DNA from: Rotaria sp. Silwood1
Taxonomy: Eukaryota; Rotifera; Eurotatoria; Philodinida; Philodinidae
Length of the DNA: 64,000 nt
Reading direction: 5' to 3'
Assembly: GCA_905250075.1 (NCBI GenBank)
Contig: CAJNOP010000026.1
Coordinates: 435,915-499,914 of the forward strand
Part shown: positions 12,194-25,053 of the stretch, one piece after another
How positions within the stretch are numbered: position 1 is the stretch's first letter
Layout: every line of letters begins with the position of its first letter
Made by a program: the position numbers and the translations under genes
Notes under the pieces: model-generated
Databases searched by the model: none
Told to the model about the DNA's origin: nothing
Seen by the model: the letters and a program-made list of their open reading frames with translations, nothing else

Positions 12194-15100
12194 TTTGATT
12201 TCTTTTTTTTTTTATTGTATTGTATATGCATATAATTTATTGTAGTTAGATCTGTATAATTGGTTCTCTATATTTTTAAAATACTTAGTGGCCATAATAA
12301 AGAAAAAATAAATAAATTTTTGATTTGATAAAAAAAAAAAAGGCAATTTTGTTATGCATAGATAAGAAATTAGACCAAACAGGATATTTGTTTTTAATGA
12401 TAAATATACTTTTGTTCGATAAAGAAGAAGAACAAATGAAAACATAAGTTAAGTAATACATTTTTTTTTTTTGAGAAAAAAATGATGACTAGTGAGAATA
12501 TCATGAGGGATTTAGATTGGAAGAGGAAAGTGCTTCCTGCCAAACTATTTTACTCAGCAGCAAATGTTCAAAAATAAGCCGATACGAACTCAAATTTGAT
12601 ATAAAAAAAAAGGACATTTTGCAACTGTAATCATCATCGTTTACCTAAATCTTAAACTTGTCACTATTTTATCATGTGTTTCTCAAGAAAAGAATTCCGC
12701 TCTTCTTATATAAAGAAAACAAGAAGCAAAATTTCATAAGATTAATGTACTATCAATATGCCCAATATTCTATTTTCTTTGCTGTAATGTCCCTGCTCAA
12801 ATCCAATCAACTTTAACAAAAATATTTCCAATCGATTTCTTAAGTCATTGATGCTCGTACCAAACTTGATGACCTCGAGTTAGAATATTATATTATTTTC
12901 AACATGAGTTTTATACCCAAAAAAAAAAATGTGATATATCTCATCGGTTTGTTTTGTTTTTTCCTTTAAGCAACAAACACATTCTGATCATTGTCTATAA
13001 TTTTCTGATGAGATATGATATGACGCATATGCATGCTTATGTATTGTGTATATATAATATATAGATATTTATGAATGTGTGATTCATATCTCCGTGATTA
13101 GAAATGTCAATAGAAAGTTCGTATTGTTCCATCTTATTATTCACATTACATCATATGATGATCGTCAAGCATGAAATAGAAGCATGCAAGGTGTTATTTA
13201 ATCAAGAAAAGTCATCAGATTTTAGTTTGTCCTTTCGATCAAATTTTCTTTTCCTCTCTTTTTCTTTTTTTTTTTTATCAATGTTTTATTTAAATGAAAA
13301 ACTAGACAGATGGTGCATGTCTTTTTTTTCACATATACACTCGAAATCATAGAGAACTAGAGAGAAAGAGAAAATTTAACTGTGAATTATTTGATTCGAT
13401 TAGAACATCATTATTATACGCCCTTTTGCTGGAGGATTAAATCGAAAATAGTATTTCGATATCTAACCGCCTATCAATTTTCTTGTTCGTTGATCGATTA
13501 CGTGATCGATAGAATATTTCGGATGAAAAACATCAAAAGAACAAATCATATACATCGATATTCATTGCTCGGACATTTATTATACAAGGTGTGTCGGCGA
13601 CACTGTTGGATGAGCAGTGTATATATATATATCGGCAGCACGCGACAGACCAATGTTGCGCGCTATTTATGCCTAAAGCGAAGTGACACGCGTACTCATG
13701 ATGGAGATCGATGATAGCTTGTATATAGAAATTAGCTTTGATCCTCTCAATGTATGATCAGATGTGCTTTTGTGATAATTGAAGACAAATAATGTGTATT
13801 CAAATGTATCATAGTTTACATTCATGCTTTTCTATGTACTATATAATGATTTTCTCTGATGTTTTTTACCTTTATAGTATAACGTGTGAATATACTGGTG
13901 AATAATTGATGCTTTGTTCACACTAGGCAACTTTATATATGTACGTGTTTCTTTTAGAATTGAACATTTATTGAGTGTAGACAAGGTTGTCTGACACAAG
14001 AAAACAAAAGATGAAGTTTAACGCTATGAATATATCACTTGCTGAAAACATCTAGCTAGAATTGCACAAGTGCATATAGACCAGAGACCAAAATGAATAA
14101 GAAAATCTCGATTGGATTAGGTCATATTTAAAACAAGATGATTCTTTCATTGTCATCAGTAAAATGTATCTATATCCCACATAAAATTTTACTGTAGTTT
14201 TCGTGCATCTTTATGCTAAATCTATCGTTTCAGAGAAACTTGGAAACTTCGTAATGGGGCTGCACTACATATTAGAATTGGGGCTCTATAAAGAAGAAAT
14301 GTTTTTTTTCTTAGCGATCAGTGAAAGTAGTAGTTTTTGAGTTTATATAATTAACACTGCTATCGATATCATTAGCTTGAAAGAAGACGCACATAATTAT
14401 GAAACGGCGTATGATGATTTCTGAGTGCAGTTGAACTCTATCTCAATTCCTGAATCTACACTGCAGTGAGTTATCCCTAAACTTGGTTGAATTCATTACA
14501 CAACTTTTGAATGAGAAAACGGTGATATTTAGTTTTTCAAAGTTAGCCTTCATGTCAATTAGCGAATCAGAATGTGTGACAAAGTAATAACTCGTGAAAT
14601 CTACAATTATTTATAACTATACTTCTGATCATGTTATCGAAGAAACAAACCCTTATCATACCAATAATAGAACTCTATTCCTGTGCCGACTGAAAGGTTG
14701 AAAAACATCGATAGCTCTAAATAACTGCATTAAACTAGAAAGATCTACTAGGTATGTGAAAAGAAATATGATCGTAAAAATAGCTGTACATGGATTTGGC
14801 TCCTCTAAAAGTATCTATGTTAAAACAAATCAATAGAAACTAATTTTTTTAAAAATAAAATGCAAGCAATAGTTGATGTAATAGGCATCTCATGCAACAG
14901 AACCGATATGACTTGCAAAAGCGTAGTCTCTAATATAGGCTGTTGCTATCAATAAGGTTAAAGAAAATAATATTCTTAGTCTTCATTGAATTCATAAATT
15001 GGCATAATACTTTCTTAGTTTAAATGAGCATACTGTAAGGGCGAAAGAAAAACCAAAAAGTTCTAGTAGATGCGTTTAGGTCTTATTTGTCTGTATGTTG

Positions 15101-15994
15101 ATAGGCTTTTTGTTTGTACGAGGATGCGATTGAATAATGCGATGCGATGACACTTGTCTACTTACGAAAGTATCATGTACAATGATCAATCGCTTTCGAA
15201 ATCGGTTTTACCTCACTTGGTTGACTCTGTTGAGAATAAACTGGAATTCGTACACAACTAACGAAGACCACCGTATTATGTTGAAAAATTCATTAGAATG
15301 GTCATGATTCAAGAAGATCGAACTAATGAGATAAAATTCATCTCAAAATCAATTTATTACTTGACGAAATTACTTTGTTTAAAACAAGTTTATTTTCGGA
15401 TGCTAATAATACCATTTTTATTTAGTAAAAAATGTGATGAAAAGCACCTATCAGCATATCTTGTGAGTTACTATTTCCCTTGTAGAAAAGTTAAATAATC
15501 GGGTCTATCTAGGAACAGTTTATCTAGTTTATCAATTTGAATTCTTTATGTTACAATAAGATCGATAAAACAAATCAGTTATTTATGATTCTGAGATTTT
15601 AGTTAATAACTGTGTCGACACTATTGAAAGCTTTCATGAAATATACAAGTTCGTTTATTTATTTAATTTATCAAATTCATCACTTTATTTTGTGAACTAT
15701 TTTATATTGTAAATGTCATAGGATTGAATGAAGAAGTAATTTTAAAAATCTATTCGGACAATAAAATAACAATTTTTCAAGCGAAGTTTTACGAAAATAT
15801 ATAGTAATATATATATGACCTGTGCGGATGTAGATTTCCTCGTTCTTCTCTTTTATAATTACTTCGTATTCATTATTTTTACAGATGTAACATATCGTAT
15901 TTTGTTTTGAAAAATTTACTAAGTATACAGGTTATAATTTTATTAATTTATAAAAAGAAGTACAAGAACTATAAAATATTTTAAAGTTTTTCAT
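12194..15994. other. Intergenic between neurod and ENPP
   Basis: AATAAA-type signals at about 12296-12315 probably serve neurod. The rest is A+T-rich, with one relatively G+C-rich patch at about 13560-13700 that contains the inverted repeat ACACTG/CAGTGT (13600-13620). No convincing exon, RNA gene or transposon end was recognised. Confidence 0.45.
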
Positions 15995-18169
15995 TTAAAT
16001 TTCTATGAAAAAATATGAAAAAATTGCTAATAATAGTACTGACATGTTTATAAATGATTGAGAACATTTATTCGTTCTGGAACGAAATATGCCGGTTAAA
16101 TTGTTAAGTGACCCAGCTGTTGCATAAGGATTCGGTTTAAGATCTAAAATTTTACAAGCAATATGATAAACATCAACATTTTTCAGTGAATTTATTTCAA
16201 AATGTTGACTAAAATCTGGACCCTGTGCCATAAATATAGCTTGCATTGATGGAAGTGTATTATCATATCCATGATTACCTTTTGGAGACGGTACTTTCGT
16301 TAGTGCCTAATACATTAAAAACCCGTGAATATATCATGAACTATGATAAAAGAAAACTAATTTTACTTGTGAAAAATAGATGCCTTCGTTATTAGGTACA
16401 AGAATTATTTCACCAAGTCGATAGATTGCTTTTGAATAATGATATCGTTCTGGAAATTCTTCACGTTTGTAAGCTGTAACACCAGGAATAGCACGTAAAC
16501 CATTGAATACTTGTTGAAACTATTTTTTTAATAATATAAAAATTCTACTATTCGATGCATCTCTATGAATTGAAAATCTTTCGTCACATAAGACTTTTTG
16601 TCCTGAATATATAGATATGTAAACTTTGAAAACTCAGTGTTACATGTATCTTTTCTAGAAATGTACGAGAATCAATTTTTTTTCTTTGGTTTAGGTTCTG
16701 ATGACTTTTACCATCGGTCCCCGTAATTTATTTGTGTAGTGATACTAGCAAATCTAATTTGATCTCAGTTCCTATCCTAACAGTTTCTCGTCATCCGGCA
16801 CATTTTCTAATCTTTATTCTTGATTGAAAATTTTATTTCATAGAAATCTTATTTTGATTTGAAGGTGTGAATTTTATATTTCACTGTTTGATCATCAAAA
16901 AATTCTATTTAATTAGACAAATTTACTTCTCCTGAACGAGGAGTAACACTAAATATTGGACCATCAAGAATATTATCTTCCACTGACGACCTATTGATAT
17001 AACCCTCACGAAATGGTTGCAATAATTGTACAATATTAGCCATTCCCTAAAATAAAAAACAAAATCACGTATAACTTTCATTTTTTTTTCATATTGTGCT
17101 TTTGTTTATTACATGATCAGATAGAATAATAATGTTTAAATCATCATTAAGTTCACTTTTGACTTTGTTTAATAAATAATCAATATCACCATCAAGACGA
17201 AAAAGCTATGTAAAACAAAAAAAAAACATACGAAGTATAAATATAATTTAATCGAAAAGAATATTAACTGCTTCACGAGTTTCGTTTGAATCAGGGCCAT
17301 ACACATGACCTTGTCTATCAGGTTCACTTATTTATAATAAAATAAATTAATTTCTTCAAATGTTTTCTTTTATATTAACTTACTAATGATAAAGCATAGC
17401 TAATTGAATAAAATTTTCACGAAAATAAGTAATAGCATTATCTATCTTTTCACGCATTGGAATAGCATCAGAATATAATGAATTATATATGATTGGACGA
17501 ACACCATTAAATATATTATGAGATGCTGGCCAGTAAATTACAGCAGATCTTTTATTCTAAATTGATATGATTCAATTAATTTGACAGTCAAAAAAATATA
17601 TATTCTACTTGTTTTGTTGCTGTAATCCATATAGGCTCAACTTTAGGATCAGCCCATTGTCCTTCATCTCGAGTATCTATGAATATATGATATTATAATC
17701 AAATATATAATATATTCGGGTTTTTTTTGTTTACCAAATGTAATACTTTTTTTAATGTTTGTATCAAAAAATCGATTATGAATAATCCCATGATCTTCTT
17801 GATACATTCCTAAATTTTTCTAATTTGAATATTAAAATAAATATTTTTAATTTACTCTACCTGTTGCAATTGATATATGATTAGGAAATGTCATTGTTAC
17901 AAATGTTGGTTCCATTCCATTTATTGTTTTAACACCTTGATTTTGTATACGATTTAATGTTGGTAACGAATAGTTTTTCAAATAATCATGACGAAATCCT
18001 TATTAACATACAAAAAAAAAAAATAAGCAGTTACATTAAAAGTTTTTATTTTACCATCAAGTGAAACAATTAATAAACGAGGTTGATTTGTTGATGATAT
18101 TGGTTCAATGTAACAAATAATTAGAATGACATGAATTATTATTATTAATGGAATATATTGATGCATCAT
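15995..18169 (-). CDS. Ectonucleotide pyrophosphatase/phosphodiesterase (ENPP family)
   Basis: Ten exons in coding order: 18169-18055, 17998-17861, 17809-17735, 17676-17609, 17556-17384, 17326-17269, 17205-17113, 17046-16927, 16519-16367, 16306-15995; 434 residues with all phases closing. Residues 1-25 form a signal peptide. Zinc-site motifs appear in family order: LLIVSLDGFR (Asp), FVTMTFPNH (nucleophile Thr), YEPDRQGHVYGP (Asp, His), LSDHGM (Asp, His) and GNHGYDN (His). The tail GPDF, then VDVYHIACKILDLKPNP, is also typical. A C-terminal hydrophobic segment (MSVLLLAIFSYFF) suggests a type I membrane anchor, as in ENPP4/5-like members, without somatomedin or nuclease-like domains. It should hydrolyse nucleotide or lipid phosphodiesters outside the cell. 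Introns are about 50-70 bp except one of about 400 bp (16926-16520). The substrate cannot be read from sequence. Confidence 0.93.
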
Positions 18170-20221
18170 GATCAAAGTAAGACACAAGTCAAAACTAAAG
18201 ATTTTATTCTGATGCAATATAACTAAGGCAAAATAAATAAAAGATAAGAAATATTAGAGAATAAATAATAATACTTACATATGTTTTTGTCTTGGATTTT
18301 TCTTTTTTGGCATTAATCACGGTTTTTTTGTTGCTTTGTGCGATATATATCTATTGCCGTCGAGAATGAATAGACATTTGATTTTATCAAAATTCTGATG
18401 ATGTGATTAGACAGATGATCTTCTTAGTTTGGTATATACCATATATGTAAAGAACTAAAAATGAAACAATAAATCACAAGTACTATTCATTTTTTTTTAT
18501 CTTTTAGTAGTTTATTTATTAAGATTTGTACTGAAAGAAATTGTTAATTAAATATTTAAAAACATATTTATGTTGATCTGTTTTATATATACATTTATTC
18601 ATTAAAACAAAATGTCAATATGAAAACTACTCAGTTGAAATTTATCTTTTTCCATGATTGAGAAGTTCACATTAAATGACAAGCTACTTTTTATAAGCTT
18701 TTGTATGGCAATAAAAGGAGTAGTTAAATGTATTTTCAAACCATATGATCAAGAATATGAATGACAAGAAACATAGTACAAGGCATTGTACTTGGTTCAT
18801 ACTTGTGTCGCAAGCTTAACTATAAACATTCAGCGTCTCACAGATGTTATAAGGGCATTAAGTGAAATGTATTATCTGCACTAGTACGTAGGATAAATTC
18901 AGTATAGATATTTATAAGATAAATCGGTTGAAAGCAATTGCCTATCTACGATCGCCTGAAATAGTAAAATAAAATTCGTTTTGGTTTTATACATCTATCG
19001 TATGAAATTGAACTTTGTCTTTTTCAATTGTTGTTAAGAGCAAATAAGAATCTATATTGATAATAGTTGTCGATTACACTCAATAGTTCTTGATGCAACG
19101 TACTCGTAGAAAGGAAAAAATAAATATGAATATGACATTCAAACTATTTAAAGAAGAGAATGAAAATAAGGGTAGACAAAAGAAATTTCATTACTAAATA
19201 CAAAAATGTGTTTATCAAATAATTTTCGATAAAGATAAGACAGATATTTGTTAGAGTTGTTTTTGAGAGGCTTCTATGAAGCTTGTTTGAGAAAGATATT
19301 GTTTTTGACAATCAACGGATATTTTCAAGTAAAATGGGTATAATTCTCAATTGATTGAAAACAAAATAAATACTTCAAGAAATCTATTAAAAAGATTTGT
19401 AGCACAGAACTTGATAACTTTCGTCGTCTCTTATCAACTATATGAGTCATAGATTTACTATTAAAAGATATTCGAAAAGCATTCGTTCTTTTCTATTATA
19501 AACGAAAAAAGAAATTATAATAATAGCCTTGTGTACAGGTTGATCCAAAAGTTAGTTTTCTCAAAACAAAAAGGTGAAGTATTTAAACTATACTTTAACC
19601 AAATGGATCGATTTTTCATCGATCATAAACGAATTGTTTCAAGTACAGTTATATTCAAAAGAAAAATAATGAAAAAAATTCTCTTCATGTGTTACTTTTG
19701 ACATATGTGTAGACTGCTAAGCTTAATAAGCTTCGAGAAAAAAAATATATTCCTCTGATCACAAATAAAGAGTGTACTATGTTTTAAATTAATACATCAA
19801 ATTTAGCCTATGACAACTTACAGTTCTTTGCATATGTTCTATGTCTATTGATAATTGGAACATATTAATTGTATTCAGTAATCATTTCAGTCGTCAAAAG
19901 AAAAGAAGTAGTTACTATATCCAGTTTCTAACACAGAACAGACTCGTAAAACAAGCAGTTGTCACAATTTGATAGAATATACTTTTTGAACCAAACTAAA
20001 TGAGACGAATGATTAGTTTATTGAGTAAAATGAGAAAGTTGATACCATCAGAAGAAAAAGAAAAATTCAGAACTACCTTCTTCTCTGTCGAAGATGTGTC
20101 TGCAAAGAATGTTCTTCAATTAGCGAAGAAAAGAAGACAAGCAAATTTATTGATAAAGTTATAATTGAAGAAGAAGAGAAAAAATAAAGAGAAAAAGAGG
20201 AATATCAAGTAGCTAAATATG
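18170..20221. other. Intergenic, no gene recognised
   Basis: Contains the presumed ENPP promoter near 18200-18350 and then A+T-rich DNA. The stretch GTACAGGTTGATCCAAAAGT near 19535 resembles a mariner-type terminal sequence, but no matching second end was found. Confidence 0.4.
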
Positions 20222-20721
20222 TTACAGTCAAAATTGGACTCTGGTCAATTTCTAAATTTGTCCGGACAAAATTGGAATTCTAATTTTGACTGGACAAAAT
20301 TAGAATTTCATTTTGATGAATTATAAAACTAAGAAAAAACCAATACCAAACACAAATGAGGTCAAGGATGATGATGAAAGTCAGGAAGAAGGTTTTGAAT
20401 GAGAGTGCCGTAGATAGCCTTGGTGGGAGTGAAAAATTTCTTAGTAAGGATGAATTTTTGAGTAAGTCTAAGGCTTTACGCGATTATCCCCTCTAATTTC
20501 ACTCGCAACCTCGGGATATAGACCCAGCCCTTCTCACTCTTACTCAGATCTGTCTCTCATCTTTACCATCATTTTTGATTCCACTCGTATTCGTATTGCT
20601 GTTTTTTTTCTCAGTTTTACAGTTCATGAAACTAAAATTCTGATTTTGTCTGGTCAAAATTAGAATTCCAATTTGGTCTGGACAAATTTAGAATTTGACC
20701 GAATTCCAATTTTGACCGTAA
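20222..20721. mobile_element. Non-autonomous inverted-repeat transposon (MITE), about 500 bp
   Basis: Terminal inverted repeats of about 125 bp: left 20222-20349 starts TTACAGTCAAAATTGGA, and the right arm (20594-20721), read on the minus strand, starts TTACGGTCAAAATTGGA. The arms stay alignable over their length with scattered substitutions and share TCTAAATTTGTCC and AATTGGAATTCTAATTTTGA. The roughly 245 bp core has no coding frame of note. No clear target duplication was seen, so the superfamily is open. Confidence 0.8.
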
Positions 20722-21284
20722 GACTATTCTTTTCAAGATCTATCTCTGTGCAAAATTACAAGTCGAAATTCAAAAGTAAAGTTTTCTTGTATTTCTATGG
20801 GGAGACGGAGAAGGCGGGGGGAGGAGGGGGGGTGCACAGCACTTATTTAAAAACTACCGTAAAAATGCACTATCTTCATCGTAATATTCAAACCACCTGA
20901 ACTCTTTTTTTAGGATATTCATGGCTCATCTGAATTTACACAAGGTACACAGTCTCAATTCAAAAGCGATTGAATCAGGGCTTCGCGTAAGGTGGGATGG
21001 AACGAAAAAATCCTTCCATGGGATGAGCTATCACAAACCGCTCCATGTGCGATGGGATATCCTCAAAATTTTCTGTCCCATATGGAAGAGGATTATCCTC
21101 AAATATTTCGTCCCACTGTGGAATGGGATGGGATGCAAAATTTTTCATCTCATTCAATGCATCCCATGGGACTTCGCACTCGTCATATATTTAATAAAAA
21201 ATTTCTGAACATATTATATTCATTAATAATAGGTGGATCGGGAGTTTTCAGATACAATATTGCTTCATTTTTCAACTGGTTGAC

Positions 21285-22457
21285 TAGAGGTCTGCGGGAC
21301 AAACTTTTTCATGTCCCGAATCCCGAATGTCCCGTCCCGAAAGTTTTTGAAAAGTCCCGAATCCCGTTTGTCCTGTCCCGTGAATTTTCAAAATGTCCCG
21401 ATCCCAAATGTCCCGTCCCGAATTTTTTTCGAAAAGTCCCGTAAAATCCCGTTTGTCCCGTTGACTGAAAGGAATATAAAAATATTTTTTTTGTCAAAGA
21501 AGAATATGTTTTCTATATAACCAGTAGATAACACATATTCATACAGATGGTTTTCCAGGGACTTAAAAAACGAAAGCAATGACATAACTTTCGTGAATTT
21601 TCGACAAAAAAAAATAAAAAAAGGGTATTGCTGATGATAAAACGAACATATTTCTCATGTTTTTCAATTTTATTGGTGAGAATCAACATTTTCATCGACG
21701 ACATTGTATGAATTTGATTTTTAATCAAAGTCATAGCATTATTTAGATAAAAATATTGATCTTCATCAATCAAACTGAAAAAAAAACAAAAATAGAGTCC
21801 GTTTCATCATTTTAATGGATTTTTTTTGACATTTTAAGTTCCTAAGTGTTGTAGGAACTAGCCACTTTAATTTATGTAATTGATAGCATATTACGATCAA
21901 CGAATGTCTGGGTTCAGATGAAATTAATAATGTACTATTTACGAAAATATTGAAACTTTTGTGAAAATTGACTTGCTTGTACCCAGAATGTAAGAGAAAA
22001 AGAGGTTATTTTGTAGTATAACTATAGTTTAAGCATACTCTCGTCCTCATTCGCAGACTGATTGATGCATAGAATATGTAATTGAACAAGATGATGTGCC
22101 TAAATTGTAGTACCAGTGAAAGAATTAGGAAAAAGAAATTATGATGAACACGTTTGAAGGCATTTTATAATAGTTGTTTTTTGGCTTTTCTGCTATATTA
22201 TTCATTTAAATATCAAAATATTTGTTAGAAATAATAAGTCTCAACTTTACGAGATATTCTTATATTTGAATTTTGGAATTTCGGGACAACCGGTTTTTCT
22301 TAAAAGTCCCGAATCCCGCATGTCCCGCCCCGAAATTTTTTGAATTGTCCCGGTCCCGAATGTCCCGTCCCGAAAAATTTTCGGGACAATCCCCATTGTC
22401 CCGCGGGACGGGACATTCGGGATTTTTCGGGATTCGGGACTGTCCTGCAGACCTCTA
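21285..22457. mobile_element. Nested hAT-type non-autonomous transposon with 8-bp target duplication
   Basis: Termini TAGAGGTCTGCGGGAC (left) and, on the minus strand, TAGAGGTCTGCAGGAC (right) are near-perfect inverted repeats. Immediately outside are identical 8-bp copies of TGGTTGAC (21277-21284 and 22458-22465), the target duplication length typical of hAT. Subterminal blocks (about 21296-21465 and 22280-22440) consist of degenerate GTCCCGAATCCCG-type repeats on both strands, far more G+C-rich than the surroundings. The interior is A+T-rich with no transposase, so it should need a transposase supplied elsewhere. Confidence 0.88.
21296..21465. repeat. Subterminal TCCCG repeat block of the nested hAT element, left side
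   Basis: Roughly 17 copies of TCCCG or one-base variants, in units such as GTCCCGAATCCC separated by T-rich spacers (AAAGTTTTTGAAAA, GAATTTTCAAAAT). The matching right block lies at about 22280-22440 and contains both orientations. Such repeats are often transposase-binding arrays in hAT elements; here that role is inferred. Confidence 0.75.
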
Positions 22458-23739
22458 TGGTTGACAGGACAAATAGAAATTGTAAAGCCTTGAACTAGCA
22501 TCAGAATTATGTATTCTTTACGAAACTAAGTTCAAAATATTTGCGTGAATCATAGATTAGCAGTTATGCATTAGTATTTGAAAGGTCTTAAAATAGAGTT
22601 TGAACGGGTTTTAGTGTGGTAAAACCGTCTAGGATAGAATTCAAGTTTTATTTCACAACATCAAATGAAAGAGTAAACGTTTCTCTATAGAATAATATCC
22701 TGGTCCTTAGTTCTCCGTGAAGCGTCTATCAACAACGAGATCTTTGGCAAGAGGTACAATAACAATTTTGCAATTCTTAGGTTCTCAGAGTTCCAAAGTT
22801 AACTCGGTCATTTCTGGAGAATTGCTGCACGATCCTCGATTCTTAACGCACTTTGTAGAGCATAGCGTTGCCCTTCATGCTGTGAAAAAAACTTGATAAT
22901 AAAGCGTATACTATGGGGGAGGGGGGGGGGGGAGTAGGGATAATCATTGCTGAGAAGGACATTGACTATTTGTGTCCTGATCCAAAAAGCCATCAAAACT
23001 TGATACAGCCAAACAAAAAGAAGTGAGAATAAGTGGAATAGGTGTCTGTATAACAGAAATACTCAAGTGCCAAAAAATCGCTGGAAACTGTCATAGAACT
23101 AATTTCAAACAGGATACGGTCGTATTCTTTATCTTTACATCTGTTAGTGCAACTTTCTCTCTCCAAATTTTAATTTAAGACCTTGCAAAGATTAGCTCAC
23201 AACCCCTATAACCCATGGGTTCCACAAATATTTCGAATCCAGATTCGGAAAGAGCACAGAATTCTGATTCTAATTGAAGGTTTTGAAGTTTTCGTTGAAC
23301 CCTTACTCAATCAAGTTATGAAAGTACATTGTTGCTCTTAACTTTTCGACCCTCTCACTACTACTAAATTTTACATCATTTGATTTTGTATTTCATAATC
23401 TTATCATAAATAAGCTCGCATCTCGCTGAGAAAGACATCTATTTCGAAAAAATTGTATTGTCCTCATTAATAGAAAAGGATTCTTGTAAAAAACGTTTGT
23501 CTCAATGGATTCCATGGGATAGAATGATTTTTCAAGCTCGCATGGATAGGATGGAATGGGATCATTCTGAAAATTCTTCGTTCCATTCCATCCCATAGAG
23601 CGTTTTTCAAAAAATTTGCATCCCATGAAACCGATAGGACGGAGTGGGATGGGGTGGGATTGTCCCATCCTACACAGAGCCCTGATTGAACAGTTGGTCG
23701 CGCTTCCTCTTGAGTCTTTTTCAACTTTAGCATAATCGA

Positions 23740-24447
23740 CTGTTTTCCCTACATACAAGGGATCATGTGTTCATATTATTACTAGAATTTGTAAACCTAT
23801 CTACTTTTAGTGGACAAGATATGAAATTAAATAAAATATAACCCTCTTGAATCCGTATCAAAGGAGCAATAAATGTATCAACTGACTTTGCCAAAAGATA
23901 TTGATTAGTTGTAGAAAACTAAAGACTTATAGGGAAAAATTGGAATGTGCAATTTTGAATTGAAAAGTTTTCCTCCAACAAAAACAAAAATGATATTCGT
24001 AATCAGCGCAGAATTGAGTTAGACTACATAGTTTTTATCACAATTCATGTTCCTCATAAGAGTTGTCTATAGTTCCTTACAGGAAAAAGTTTTTGCAAAA
24101 TGAGCTACGGGAAACTTCTAAGCAACTTTCGTCAGGAAAGTGTATTTTAATAAAAAGTATGTTCTCTGACTCAACTGTTTGTGTTGAAAACTACAATGAT
24201 TGTTTTTATTGGGAGGAGAGCTTTTCAAATCGAAATCGCATATTCCGATTGTTTTGTTATAAGTCCTTAGTTTTCTACAACTTAACAATAATTTTTGAAA
24301 ATGTCTATTCATACGTTTGTGGCTTCTTTGATGCTGATTCAACAATGGCATATGCTATTTAGTTTCATTTCTTATCTACTAAAAATAGATAGATTTACAA
24401 GCTATAGTAATAACATGAACAAATGATCCTTCGTATGCAAAGAAAAA
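23740..24447. mobile_element. Long-inverted-repeat element (almost fully palindromic)
   Basis: The left half, read forward, and the right half, read on the minus strand, align across most of their length. Matching pairs include GGATCATGTGTTCATATTAT / GGATCATTTGTTCATGTTAT, AAACCTATCTACTTTTAG / AAATCTATCTATTTTTAG, and TTGTAGAAAACTAAAGACTT / TTGTAGAAAACTAAGGACTT. The centre lies near 24085. The outer limits are blurred by divergence. It starts about 55 bp after the hAT element. No coding capacity was recognised; the open frame near 24063-24362 lies within the repeat and starts without an ATG. Confidence 0.75.
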
Positions 24448-25053
24448 TTTCATAGTTATTAGCATTGGATAGAAGAAAGTCAGTCATTATTTCTTAAAAC
24501 TAAGTGATTTTCCTATACACAGTTTTATAAGCTGTACTTAACCATATAGAAATGATTGAGAAGAAAAATTTGCTCGAATTTTAGATTTTCTCCCGTCGTA
24601 TAACAATTGAGAAATAGTCCTTACTCATTCATTATGTAACAGTCACACTTCCAAAACTGATCCGGTGAAACAGTTTCTTTTGAAAAAGAACTGGACGAGT
24701 GATTCAAGTTCATTTTCTCCATCGCTAACTATCACAGAACTACTCCAAACCATTTTCATTTAATCCTCAATTCCTGTTACAAGTATATATCCTATATGAA
24801 TCATTTAGAAAATCCTATTTCGTTTTCATAACATATCATAGACTGTTAATTGATACTTATGTCAATAGTAATATTTCCAAATAGTATTTTTCATTGTTTT
24901 TTCTGTGAATGTGAACTATGACATAGATACTCTGATTTGTCTTCCCGATAAGCAAATATTTTCAAATATTCTGTATATTATTCTTATTTTTATCAAATTT
25001 TTCAAACAAAAGTAATTATAAAATACGGCGCGAATATATGTATATATATTCTC
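24448..25053. other. Intergenic upstream of the dynein light-chain gene
   Basis: A+T-rich, no gene recognised. Probably holds the promoter of the axonemal dynein light chain. Confidence 0.4.

Larger units (their letters stand above)
20976..23684. mobile_element. hAT-like DNA transposon, non-autonomous, carrying a nested insertion
   Basis: Left end CAGGGCTTCGCGTAAGGTGG and right end, on the minus strand, CAGGGCTCTGTGTAGGATGG form imperfect inverted termini starting CAGGG, as in many hAT elements. Both subterminal regions are dense in TGGGAT/ATCCCA repeats, a hAT-like arrangement. Immediate flanks are ATTGAAT (left) and ATTGAAC (right), a 6-of-7 match; hAT normally gives 8 bp, so the target duplication is imperfect. 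Another element (21285-22457) sits inside. No transposase frame was found in the remaining roughly 1.5 kb. Confidence 0.72.

Noticed and set aside
13382-13714. 110-codon open frame over the G+C-richer patch
   Set aside because: Begins at GTG, unusual composition, no motif; more likely chance openness.
15298-15498. 66-codon plus-strand frame
   Set aside because: No family motif, no splice partners and composition like surrounding non-coding DNA.
19530-19560. Mariner-like end GTACAGGTTGATCCAAAAGT
   Set aside because: No inverted partner or transposase fragment could be found downstream, so an element was not called.
20992-21444. 150-codon frame across transposon ends
   Set aside because: Generated by the TGGGAT and TCCCG repeat arrays of the two nested hAT-like elements; not a gene.
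24063-24362. 99-codon open frame
   Set aside because: Starts at TTG, shows no family motif and lies entirely inside a long-inverted-repeat element.
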